A DNA stretch of 6,479 bases from Alcaligenaceae bacterium (GTDB taxonomy: Bacteria > Pseudomonadota > Gammaproteobacteria > Burkholderiales > Burkholderiaceae_B): assembly GCA_029265335.1 (NCBI GenBank), contig JAJUJN010000123.1, positions 1-6,479 on the forward strand. Direction: 5' to 3'. Positions within the stretch are counted from its first letter, which is position 1. Every line of letters begins with the position of its first letter. The notes under the pieces were generated by a model. That model was not told the origin of the DNA. It saw only the letters and a list, made by a program, of their open reading frames with translations, and did not search any database. Positions 1 through 5,864 of the stretch are shown here, piece by piece. A program made the translations under genes and the position numbers.

Positions 1-194
1 CAGTAGAAGCCGCAGCACCTGCCAGCCCAAGCTCTACAGGTCCGGCCACAACGGCGCCGGCTACGCCAGCCTCGACACCCACCGAACCGGCCGCGCGCGG
101 TAGTACTGCATCGACGGCGCCCGGAGGCGTAGAAGTGATCGAGCAGAGCACCTGGCGCGATGCCGTACGGACCACCAACGGCACCTCCCGATAA
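1..194 (+). CDS. 3' end of an unidentified gene with an Ala/Pro/Thr-rich C-terminal tail (possibly mltB)
   Basis: An open frame enters from the left edge (first full codon at position 3) and stops at TAA 192-194, giving the last 63 residues of a protein. The first 40 or so residues are almost only Ala, Pro, Thr, Ser and Gly (for example PATTAPATPASTPTEPAA), as in a disordered linker. They are followed by a less biased end, VEVIEQSTWRDAVRTTNGTSR without its last residue being part of any motif I know. No domain can be recognised. From memory, the gene facing cysM in Bordetella/Achromobacter-type genomes is often the lytic murein transglycosylase mltB, so a periplasmic cell-wall enzyme with an extended tail is one possibility. 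That rests on gene order alone. The gene converges on cysM. The frame could also be a chance opening, but its biased composition and its stop just before a non-coding stretch favour a real gene. Confidence 0.5.
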   Translation, partial: VEAAAPASPSSTGPATTAPATPASTPTEPAARGSTASTAPGGVEVIEQSTWRDAVRTTNGTSR

Positions 195-206
195 GCTCGA
201 CGTACA

Positions 207-296
207 CTGAGCGGCTCAGATCATGGGCCGGCTCAGTTGCTCAGGTAGATCGGCTGGCTCAGTGGTTTGGCCATACCGGCTGGCTGAGTGGCTCAG
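207..296. repeat. Cluster of degenerate GGCTCAG repeats bounded by two small palindromes
   Basis: The gap between the two convergent genes holds GGCTCAG at 213-219, 230-236, 256-262 and 290-296, the shorter GCTCAG at 239-244 and the variant GGCTGAG at 282-288. At each end the repeat meets its own reverse complement: CTGAGCGGCTCAG at 207-219 and CTGAGTGGCTCAG at 284-296, which differ by one loop base. The second can form a 6-bp stem with a 3-nt loop (283-297). CGGCTGGCTCAGTGG (251-265) and CGGCTGGCTGAGTGG (277-291) are direct copies matching at 14 of 15 positions. The hairpins could slow or end transcription from both sides, but no U-tract follows, so I do not call a standard intrinsic terminator. 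The rest of the gap (297-371) has only a weak 5-bp hairpin at 328-341. Confidence 0.6.
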
Positions 297-371
297 CTCC
301 CTGAACTTGCACCGACGCCGGGCCGACTCCTCTCCTGAGGAATGCGACCTATTTCAAGCACATGGCTTGGA

Positions 372-1295
372 TCAGGTGTCGGGCGCGTTGAACACGCCTG
401 TAGACAGGTAGCGGTCGCCACGGTCGCAAACGATGAATACGATCGTGGCGTTGCTCACCTCGGCGGCAACGCGCAAGGCTACCGCGAGCGCCCCAGCGGC
501 CGAGATACCCGCAAAAATGCCCTCTTCGGCGGCGAGGCGCCTGGCCATGTTCTCGGCGTCGGCCTGCGATACGAGCTCAAGGCGATCGACTGCCGAAGGG
601 TCGTAGATGCTCGGCAGGTATTCGGGCGCCCATTTGCGGATGCCGGGAATCTGTGAGCCTTCGCTGGGTTGCGCACCGATGATTTGGACTTCGGGCTTGC
701 GCTGTTTGAGCGCTCGCGACACCCCAGTAATCGTGCCGGTAGTACCCATGGCACTCACGAAATGCGTGACGGTACCCGCGGTGTCGTGCCAGATCTCAGG
801 CCCGGTGGTGAGCTCATGCGACAGAGAGTTGTCGGGGTTGGAGAACTGATCGAGCACCAGCCCCTTGCCTTCGGCCTGCATCTGCAGCGCGAGATCGCGA
901 GCGTATTCCATGCCGCCTTTGTCGGCCGGCGTGAGAATAAGCTGTGCGCCATAGGCTTGCATGGCCGCGCGCCGCTCCAGCGAAAGATTGTCGGGCATGA
1001 TGAGCACCATGCGGTAGCCTCGCATGGCGGCCACCATGGCCAAGGCGATGCCGGTGTTGCCGCTGGTGGCTTCGATGAGGGTATCACCCGGGCGGATGTC
1101 ACCACGCTCTTCGGCACGCTCGATCATGGAGTACGCCGGCCGGTCTTTCACGGAGCCCGCAGGGTTGTTGCCCTCGAGCTTGGCCAGAATGATATTGTTG
1201 CGAGCCGCGTTGGCTTCGCCCGGAATGCGCTGCAGGCGCACCAACGGGGTTTTGCCTATCGTGGCCTCAACCGTGGGGTAGTTGGGAGCGTTCAT
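372..1295 (-). CDS. cysM: Cysteine synthase B (O-acetylserine sulfhydrylase, CysM type)
   Basis: This is a cytoplasmic PLP enzyme that makes L-cysteine from O-acetyl-L-serine and sulfide; CysM-type enzymes can also use thiosulfate. The product is 307 residues, normal for the family. The PLP lysine is K50 in NPAGSVKDRP. The substrate-binding loop is TSGNTG (78-82 region) and the PLP-phosphate loop is GTTGTITG (184-191). FSNPDNS (151-157), TTGPEIW and EGSQIPGIRKW (212-222) favour CysM over CysK. The end, CDRGDRYLSTGVF, is typical. The pyridine-contact region reads GISAAGA (263-269), where many relatives have GISSGA. The ATG at 1295 fits the usual N-terminus; further upstream the open frame runs through comEA in another frame and has no family similarity. 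No Shine-Dalgarno sequence precedes the ATG. The gene follows comEA by 22 nt, so it may be expressed by read-through or from a promoter placed at the start codon. Confidence 0.95.
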   Translation of the reverse strand: MNAPNYPTVEATIGKTPLVRLQRIPGEANAARNNIILAKLEGNNPAGSVKDRPAYSMIERAEERGDIRPGDTLIEATSGNTGIALAMVAAMRGYRMVLIMPDNLSLERRAAMQAYGAQLILTPADKGGMEYARDLALQMQAEGKGLVLDQFSNPDNSLSHELTTGPEIWHDTAGTVTHFVSAMGTTGTITGVSRALKQRKPEVQIIGAQPSEGSQIPGIRKWAPEYLPSIYDPSAVDRLELVSQADAENMARRLAAEEGIFAGISAAGALAVALRVAAEVSNATIVFIVCDRGDRYLSTGVFNAPDT

Positions 1296-1301
1296 GGCGC
1301 A

Positions 1302-1307
1302 ATCATA
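1302..1307 (-). promoter_or_regulatory. Possible -10 element for a leaderless cysM transcript
   Basis: On the minus strand, TATGAT (5 of 6 matches to TATAAT) ends 6 nt before the cysM ATG, so the normal transcription start distance would put +1 at the A of the start codon. cysM has no ribosome-binding site, which fits a leaderless mRNA. No good -35 is seen: the hexamer 17 nt upstream, TCCTCA at 1325-1330, matches at only 3 of 6 positions. It may be chance. Confidence 0.25.
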
Positions 1308-1317
1308 CCGCGCGTAG

Positions 1318-1728
1318 CTACGGATGAGGAACGCGTGGCGGCGAAGAACTGACACCCACCCCGGCCGCACGCATGGCGGCGGCACGCTTTGGGCCGATTC
1401 CTCGAATCCGTTCGGTGAAGTCCTGAAACGAGATGAACGGCCCTGCCCGTTCGCGCTCTTGCACGATGCGCTGGGCGGTTTTGGGCCCCACACCACGTAT
1501 GGTTTGCAGTTCGGCCAAGGTGGCGATATTGACGTTGACTACCGTGGGCGACATTGCCCCGCCTTGATCGGCGGCACAAAGTGCAGGGCTCAAAGTGAGG
1601 CCGGCTGCCAGCGCCACACCACCGGCTACACGCCGCCAGTCGTGGCTCGCCGATCGTGCCACAGGAGCCCGGATTCGATCGGGCACCGGCATGGGGCTGG
1701 CAACGGCAGATTCAAGAAAGGGATTCAT
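1318..1728 (-). CDS. comEA: ComEA-like helix-hairpin-helix DNA-binding protein, exported or membrane-anchored
   Basis: The 136-residue product has a basic N-terminal stretch, a hydrophobic segment (about 34-51, VAGGVALAAGLTLSPALCAA) that looks like a signal peptide or anchor, and a C-terminal helix-hairpin-helix domain (about 63-124). The domain begins with VNVNIATLAEL and contains two hairpins, IRGVGPKTAQRI (78-89) and IRGIGPKRAAAM (108-119), the pattern of the ComEA family. ComEA binds incoming double-stranded DNA in the periplasm during natural transformation. Many betaproteobacteria not known to be competent carry such a gene, so the role here is uncertain. The ATG at 1728 has a good ribosome-binding site (AGGAG within 1733-1740). 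The n-region before the hydrophobic segment is long (about 32 residues), so M13 is a possible alternative start. The 112-nt gap before it (1729-1840) shows no clear promoter or terminator. Confidence 0.8.
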   Translation of the reverse strand: MNPFLESAVASPMPVPDRIRAPVARSASHDWRRVAGGVALAAGLTLSPALCAADQGGAMSPTVVNVNIATLAELQTIRGVGPKTAQRIVQERERAGPFISFQDFTERIRGIGPKRAAAMRAAGVGVSSSPPRVPHP

Positions 1729-1840
1729 GGCGCACTCCTGTAACAGGCTTGCCGGCCCCTCCGACGGGAAGCGCAGCGATCAAGCATCTACAGAATGCGG
1801 CAAGTGACCAGGCTTTGGCTCGGCCAGTGACAGTGAGTTG

Positions 1841-2839
1841 CTATGCGAGATTACCCGCTGCGCACCAAGCGCGCACATACTCCGCCACCCCCGTGGCCAC
1901 ATCACGGAAAGGCGCGCTGTATCCGGCTGCGCGCAGTGCCGTGGTGTCGGCCTGGGTGTAGCTCTGATAGCGGCCCTTGAGGTCGTCGGGGAACGGGATA
2001 TATCGAATGGCGCCCTCATTCACCAAGGCTTCGAGGCTGGCCGCCTCCTGCTGCTGCTCCTGCCGCAGCGTGTTCACCACGGCCAGCGCAATATCGTTGA
2101 AGGGCTGTGCACGACCGGTACCGCAGTTGTACACGCCAGAAGGCCCGCCACGGTCCAGAAAATGCAGGTTCACGTCGACCACATCGTCGACTGAAATGAA
2201 GTCGCGCTTCTGTTCGCCGTTGCCGTAGCCGTCCCAGCCGCCAAACAAGCGTACGTGACCCTCGCGTAGATATTGCTGCATGTTGTGCAGCGCCACCGAC
2301 GCCATGCGGCCCTTGTGCTGCTCACCCAGCCCGTAGACGTTGAAATAGCGCAGGCCCACCACGGGCGCCTGCAGCTGCCGCAAATGGCGCCGCAGCACTT
2401 GGTCGAACAGAAGCTTGGAGTAACCGTAAACGTTCAACGGCTGTTCGCAGGAGGGATCTTCGCGGTAATTCGGGCCCGCCCCATAGACCGCCGCCGAGGA
2501 GGCGTAAAGAAAAGGAATGCGCTGCTGCTGACAGAATTCGAAGAGCTCCAGCGTGACCCGATAATTGTTGTCGAGCATATAGCGCCCGTCGCGCTCGGTG
2601 GTGTCGGAGCAAGCGCCCTGATGCAGAACCGCATCGATGCGCGGCAAGCGATTGGCCTGCAGGCGCAGGCGAAAGTCGTCGCGGTCGAGGTAGTCGGCAA
2701 TGGTGGAACGGGCCAGGTTCACGAACTTGTCACCATCGGTGAGGTCGTCTACCGCGAGAATATCGGTGTGGCCTCGCTGATTGTGGCCCTGCACAATACG
2801 GCTGCCAATGAAGCCGGCCTCACAAGTGACGAGAATCAT
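1841..2839 (-). CDS. hldD: ADP-L-glycero-D-manno-heptose 6-epimerase (HldD/RfaD)
   Basis: This cytoplasmic enzyme converts ADP-D-glycero-D-manno-heptose to the L-glycero epimer, the activated sugar for the LPS inner core. The 332-residue product is an extended short-chain dehydrogenase. It has [10 protein letters not shown] (30-39), [10 protein letters not shown] (73-82), SSAAVYG (114-120), the YxxxK pair Y138/K142 in NVYGYSK, RYFNVYG (164-170), the conserved HKG lysine K176, KRDF (211-214), [12 protein letters not shown] (238-249) and [12 protein letters not shown] (281-292). Unusually, the N-terminal dinucleotide motif reads CEAGFIG (6-12) where relatives have GGAGFIG or GAAGFIG, so the first glycine of GxxGxxG is lost. 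The ATG at 2839 places this β-strand at the N-terminus, has AGGAG at 2848-2852 (8-nt spacing), and overlaps the hldA stop by 4 nt (ATGA). The open frame continues upstream to 2932 but lies inside hldA. Co-translation with hldA is likely. Confidence 0.95.
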   Translation of the reverse strand: MILVTCEAGFIGSRIVQGHNQRGHTDILAVDDLTDGDKFVNLARSTIADYLDRDDFRLRLQANRLPRIDAVLHQGACSDTTERDGRYMLDNNYRVTLELFEFCQQQRIPFLYASSAAVYGAGPNYREDPSCEQPLNVYGYSKLLFDQVLRRHLRQLQAPVVGLRYFNVYGLGEQHKGRMASVALHNMQQYLREGHVRLFGGWDGYGNGEQKRDFISVDDVVDVNLHFLDRGGPSGVYNCGTGRAQPFNDIALAVVNTLRQEQQQEAASLEALVNEGAIRYIPFPDDLKGRYQSYTQADTTALRAAGYSAPFRDVATGVAEYVRAWCAAGNLA

Positions 2840-3786
2840 GAAGAGAGCTCCTGGGGTGTCACAATCGAAGTACCAAGTTTGCCCACCACCACGCCGGCGG
2901 CGCGGTTGGCCCAATACATGGCTTGCGGCCAATCAAGACCGGCCGCGCGCATGACGGCCAGTGTAGCCAGGACGGTATCGCCTGCGCCCGACACATCGAA
3001 CACCTCCTGGGCGTGGGCGTCGGCGTGATGCCGCCCTTCTGCGGAATAGAGCGTCATGCCCTGCTCCGACCGAGTGACCAGCAATTTATCGAGCTGGAGC
3101 CGGCGCCGTAAGGCTTGCGCCCGTTCTTCCATGTCGTTCTCGTCGCGCCACTTGCCCACCGCCTCACGCAGTTCGGCTCGGTTGGGACTCAGCAGGGTAG
3201 CGCCTTGATAACGTGAATAGTCGTCGCCTTTGGGATCGATCAACACCGGCTTGCCCAACTGGCGCGCCAGAGCGATCAAGCGGCCCACCTCGCCAAGGGT
3301 TCCTTTGGCGTAATCTGACAACACCAGCACCTGGTATTGCGGCAGGTGCGTCTGGACCGATAAATACAGGGTGTTCAGCGCCTGGTGGTCGGGCGCTTCT
3401 TCGAAGTCTACTCGCAACAGCTGCTGCTGCCTGCCCATCACGCGCATCTTCACCGTAGTGGGCTGCGAAGAGCGCACCAAACTGGGAACAATGCTCGCCT
3501 CCTGGGCCAGTTGCAAGCAGGCGTCGCCCGCCGAATCGTTGCCTACCACACCGATCAGCGTCACCTGCGCGCCCAGCGCGGCGATATTGCGCGCCACGTT
3601 GGCTGCGCCACCGAGCCGGTCTTCGGCACGCGCCACATGCACCACGGGGACCGGGGCCTCCGGCGAGATGCGATCGACGTTGCCGAACCAATACCGGTCA
3701 AGCATGACATCGCCCACCACCAGTATGCGAACACTCGCGATGGCGGCCGAGGGAAAGACAGAGTCAGTTGCCTTCAAGTTCTTCAA
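2836..3786 (-). CDS. hldA: D-glycero-β-D-manno-heptose-7-phosphate kinase (HldA/RfaE1), kinase domain only
   Basis: The enzyme phosphorylates D-glycero-β-D-manno-heptose 7-phosphate at C1 to the 1,7-bisphosphate, in the ADP-heptose pathway for LPS. The 316-residue product is a PfkB/ribokinase-family kinase: [13 protein letters not shown] (23-35), [10 protein letters not shown] (39-48), GGAANVARN (59-67), LSDYAKG (156-162), [11 protein letters not shown] (183-193), PNRAELRE (201-208), and the signature DVSGAGDT (264-271) with the presumed catalytic base D270. E. coli HldE is about 477 residues and carries a C-terminal adenylyltransferase; here the protein ends after the kinase, matching the separate HldA type. 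No ATG is available before the first β-strand. Only TTG codons fit, at 3786 (used here, 23-nt overlap with lapB) or 3777 (14-nt overlap), and neither has a clear ribosome-binding site, so translation is probably coupled to lapB. The stop overlaps the hldD start. Confidence 0.93.
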   Translation of the reverse strand: MKNLKATDSVFPSAAIASVRILVVGDVMLDRYWFGNVDRISPEAPVPVVHVARAEDRLGGAANVARNIAALGAQVTLIGVVGNDSAGDACLQLAQEASIVPSLVRSSQPTTVKMRVMGRQQQLLRVDFEEAPDHQALNTLYLSVQTHLPQYQVLVLSDYAKGTLGEVGRLIALARQLGKPVLIDPKGDDYSRYQGATLLSPNRAELREAVGKWRDENDMEERAQALRRRLQLDKLLVTRSEQGMTLYSAEGRHHADAHAQEVFDVSGAGDTVLATLAVMRAAGLDWPQAMYWANRAAGVVVGKLGTSIVTPQELSS

Positions 3787-5080
3787 GCCGTTTAGGAAGA
3801 TAGGTTTCCCAGGTGTTGCAACCCGGACATTGCCAATAGAAGCGCTGCGCGCGAAAGCCGCAAGTTTGGCACGCGTAGCGGCCGAGCCGCTGAGCCGGTC
3901 GATGAATGAGACGTCTTACCAGCCTGGCGTCGTCGAGGCTGATCCAATCGGTAGGCGCGGCAGCGCCGTTGGGGGTGTCGGATTCATCGCGGACTTCGAG
4001 CTGGGCTTCGAGCAGACGTTCCAATCCCAGCAGCGAGGGCTGTCGCTCCAGCGCCTCACGCGCAAACTGCCAGGCTTGCGCCGGCCCTTGGAGACGATGC
4101 AGGGCCCGAAAAATGGCGTCGAACAGATCTTGCGAGGGTTGTTCGTTGTAGAGCTTCTGCAAACGGCGCAAGGCCTCCGGGCCGGCCTGGCAGGCTTCTT
4201 GCGCGGCCAGCCAGGGTTGCGCTAGCAAACCGGCATAAGAAGGAAAGCGCCGCAGGGCTTCTTCGAGCACAGTACTGGCCTGACGGGGGTCGTGCTGTGC
4301 CATGGCCACACGAGCTCGCAGCAAAGCCAAACGAACCTGACCCTGCACCGAAGGCCGCTGAGCGACAGACACGGTCGACGATTCGCTAGCGCGCTCGCCG
4401 CCGGGCTCGTGGTGCCGACCGCCAGACGCCAGTGCGCTCTGCGCTTCGTCGCTCTGGGTGGCCGCGTCGATGGCGGCCAGAGCCGCTTCGCAGTCGGGAG
4501 GCTGACGATTCAGTGCGGCTTCGGCAAGTTCGCAATGATAATGCAGGGCCTGGGGCACTGGCTCGTCGACCAGGCGTTGCAGCGTCTGCACGGCCGCAAT
4601 CGCCTTGGGCCAATCGTGTTCGGCTTCGTAGATGCGGATCAGATGGCGGACGGCTTCGGTACCGTACCGGGAATCTTGCAGATGCAAAAAACCTTCTTCA
4701 GCGCGATCGAGCATGCCAGCCTTGAGGTGATCCTGAGCGAGTTCATACAAGGCTTGTTCGCGCTGACGAGCGGGCAGATCGCTGCGCTGAATGAGGTTCT
4801 GGTGCACACGAATCGCGCGCTCGAGCTCGCCACGCCGCCGGAACAGACTGCCCAGGGCAAAATGCAGCTCGATGGTTTCGGGGTCGAGCTTGACCACCTC
4901 GATGAAGGCATCGATGGCGTGGTCGGGCTGCTCGTTCAGCAAAAAATTGAGCCCCCGAAAATAGGAGTCGGGCAGACGCCGGGTTTCGGAGAGCATTTGG
5001 CGAATATCAACCCGTGCCGCGATCCAGCCCAGGCCGAACAGCAGCGGCACGAGTATCAGCCACCAGGGATCGACATCCAC
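3764..5080 (-). CDS. lapB: Lipopolysaccharide assembly protein LapB (YciM), TPR and rubredoxin-like zinc domain
   Basis: LapB is an inner-membrane-anchored cytoplasmic protein; in E. coli it delivers LpxC to the protease FtsH and so limits lipid A synthesis. The 438-residue product has an N-terminal membrane helix (about 6-23, WWLILVPLLFGLGWIAAR), then the family start DSYFRGLNFLLNEQPDHAI (38-56), a series of TPR helices (about 37-360), and a C-terminal rubredoxin-like zinc site formed by C404, C407, C418 and C421 (CQTC and CPGC). E. coli LapB is about 389 residues; the excess includes a Ser/Gly/Glu-rich stretch at about 208-246 and a small one near 366-377. I chose GTG at 5080 because the protein then begins just before the membrane helix and GGA lies 8 nt upstream. 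The frame stays open to a TTG at 5134 with no ribosome-binding site. It lies downstream of lapA and overlaps hldA. Confidence 0.93.
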   Translation of the reverse strand: MDVDPWWLILVPLLFGLGWIAARVDIRQMLSETRRLPDSYFRGLNFLLNEQPDHAIDAFIEVVKLDPETIELHFALGSLFRRRGELERAIRVHQNLIQRSDLPARQREQALYELAQDHLKAGMLDRAEEGFLHLQDSRYGTEAVRHLIRIYEAEHDWPKAIAAVQTLQRLVDEPVPQALHYHCELAEAALNRQPPDCEAALAAIDAATQSDEAQSALASGGRHHEPGGERASESSTVSVAQRPSVQGQVRLALLRARVAMAQHDPRQASTVLEEALRRFPSYAGLLAQPWLAAQEACQAGPEALRRLQKLYNEQPSQDLFDAIFRALHRLQGPAQAWQFAREALERQPSLLGLERLLEAQLEVRDESDTPNGAAAPTDWISLDDARLVRRLIHRPAQRLGRYACQTCGFRAQRFYWQCPGCNTWETYLPKRLEELEGN

Positions 5081-5152
5081 GCGAGAGTTCCAATGAGGTT
5101 GGCAGAAGGATATGCCCCGCTTTGCGTTGACCAAACCGCTCGCGGGCTGGAA

Positions 5153-5485
5153 TCAGGCAGCGGACGTTCGCGCCGGCACTTGTGCCGCCTGGCGTTGCGC
5201 GTGGCGATTGGCAGCATCGCGCAGATGGTCGGCTTCGTGGCGGAGGCGGTCGAGTTCGCGCCGCTGCCGCGCTACTTCGCGGCGCCGACGCATGCCGGCA
5301 GGCAGGGTAATGAGCAGGCCCAGTACTGCACCCAGAACAAAGCAGGCAAGCATGACCACGATCAGCGGAGTATCCGCACTGAACTGATCGAAGAAATGCA
5401 CCGTAACGACGTTGGTGTTGTTGAGGGCAAACATCAGCACGACCACAAACACCACCAGGCGCAGGGCCCATACCAGATATCGCAT
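5153..5485 (-). CDS. lapA: Lipopolysaccharide assembly protein LapA (DUF1049)
   Basis: This small inner-membrane protein is the usual partner of LapB. The 110-residue product has two membrane helices, about 4-21 (LVWALRLVVFVVVLMFAL) and 41-61 (LIVVMLACFVLGAVLGLLITL), joined by a short loop carrying NNTNVVTVHFFDQF, the conserved pattern of the DUF1049 family. After the second helix comes a strongly basic, Arg/Glu/Ala-rich cytoplasmic segment (about 65-98) likely to form a coiled coil, then a short Ala-rich tail. The ATG at 5485 has GGAG at 5493-5496 with 7-nt spacing. lapB follows 72 nt downstream if it starts at GTG 5080. A promoter-like sequence precedes lapA, so lapA may begin the lapA-lapB-hldA-hldD transcript, with read-through from ihfB also possible. 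Confidence 0.92.
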   Translation of the reverse strand: MRYLVWALRLVVFVVVLMFALNNTNVVTVHFFDQFSADTPLIVVMLACFVLGAVLGLLITLPAGMRRRREVARQRRELDRLRHEADHLRDAANRHAQRQAAQVPARTSAA

Positions 5486-5515
5486 GGGTAGGCTCCAGAC
5501 TAAAGACCGGGTGCC

Positions 5516-5543
5516 ATTGTACGAGGGAATGACACCATGCGAA
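5516..5543 (-). promoter_or_regulatory. Possible sigma70 promoter for the lapA-lapB-hldA-hldD genes
   Basis: On the minus strand, TTCGCA (5543-5538, 4 of 6 matches to TTGACA) is followed after 16 nt by TACAAT (5521-5516, 5 of 6 matches to TATAAT). Transcription would start near 5509, about 24 nt before the lapA ATG, leaving room for its ribosome-binding site. It lies in the only gap of any size (63 nt) between ihfB and hldD. This is a pattern match only. Confidence 0.4.
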
Positions 5544-5548
5544 CCGTA

Positions 5549-5842
5549 TCAGCTCGACGACGAGCGGTTGTCTACCTGTTCGCGCAAGGCCTTGCCTGGC
5601 TTGAAGTGCGGCACCCGCTTCTCGGGCACGGCCACCTGCTGACCCGACTTGGGGTTGCGGCCAATGCGGGGAGGACGAACCGACAACGAAAAACTGCCGA
5701 AGCCACGGATCTCGATGCGCTGGCCGGCCCCCAGGGCCTGCGCCATTGCATCGAGAATGGTCTTGACTGAGTCATCGGCGTCACGCAACGCCAGCTGAGG
5801 GTGGCGTGCGTGCAGACGAGCGATCAGTTCAGACTTGGTCAC
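5549..5842 (-). CDS. ihfB: Integration host factor subunit beta
   Basis: IHF beta pairs with IHF alpha (not encoded here) to bind and sharply bend DNA in nucleoid organisation, transcription control and recombination. The 97-residue product starts [10 protein letters not shown] and keeps the family pattern: [11 protein letters not shown] (43-53, with E44 and R46 at the positions of the E. coli specificity residues), the β-arm tip RNPKSG (62-67) with the intercalating proline P64, and [12 protein letters not shown] (77-88). It ends in a short NRSSSS tail. These features favour IHF beta over HU. The start is GTG at 5842, with only a weak AGG upstream. It lies 22 nt after rpsA, the common proteobacterial rpsA-ihfB order, so it is probably co-transcribed with rpsA. 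A 5-bp inverted repeat (5552-5565) spans the last codons, with no U-tract after it, so it is not called a terminator. Confidence 0.95.
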   Translation of the reverse strand: MTKSELIARLHARHPQLALRDADDSVKTILDAMAQALGAGQRIEIRGFGSFSLSVRPPRIGRNPKSGQQVAVPEKRVPHFKPGKALREQVDNRSSSS

Positions 5843-5864
5843 GAAAACAACCTATGTGAGCCGA

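Noticed and set aside
223..411. A short plus-strand open frame (62 codons) across the cysM-side intergenic gap
   Set aside because: It runs through the repeat cluster and into the cysM 3' end, with no ribosome-binding site and no family-like sequence.
669..1352. A 227-codon His/Gly/Arg-rich plus-strand frame opposite cysM
   Set aside because: Its composition is explained by reading the complement of cysM codons; no domain is visible.
1737..1747. CCTGTAACAGG palindrome overlapping the comEA ribosome-binding site, as an operator
   Set aside because: A 5-bp half-site palindrome is easily expected by chance and no second copy or known regulator site supports it.
1729..1840. A promoter or terminator between hldD and comEA
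   Set aside because: I found no -35/-10 pair with good matches and spacing, and no stem followed by a U-tract.
2273..3028. A 251-codon plus-strand open frame opposite hldD and hldA
   Set aside because: It is antisense to conserved motifs of both enzymes and shows no motif of its own.
3371..4225. A 284-codon plus-strand open frame opposite hldA and the end of lapB
   Set aside because: It is antisense to conserved coding sequence and its translation has no recognisable feature.
4292..5491. A 399-codon open frame on the plus strand, opposite lapB and lapA
   Set aside because: It lies wholly antisense to two well-recognised genes, shows no domain or family pattern, and is the kind of long shadow frame common in high-GC DNA.
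5552..5565. Inverted repeat GCTCG-ACGA-CGAGC at the ihfB stop, as a terminator
   Set aside because: The stem is only 5 bp, it lies inside the last codons, and no run of U follows on the minus strand.
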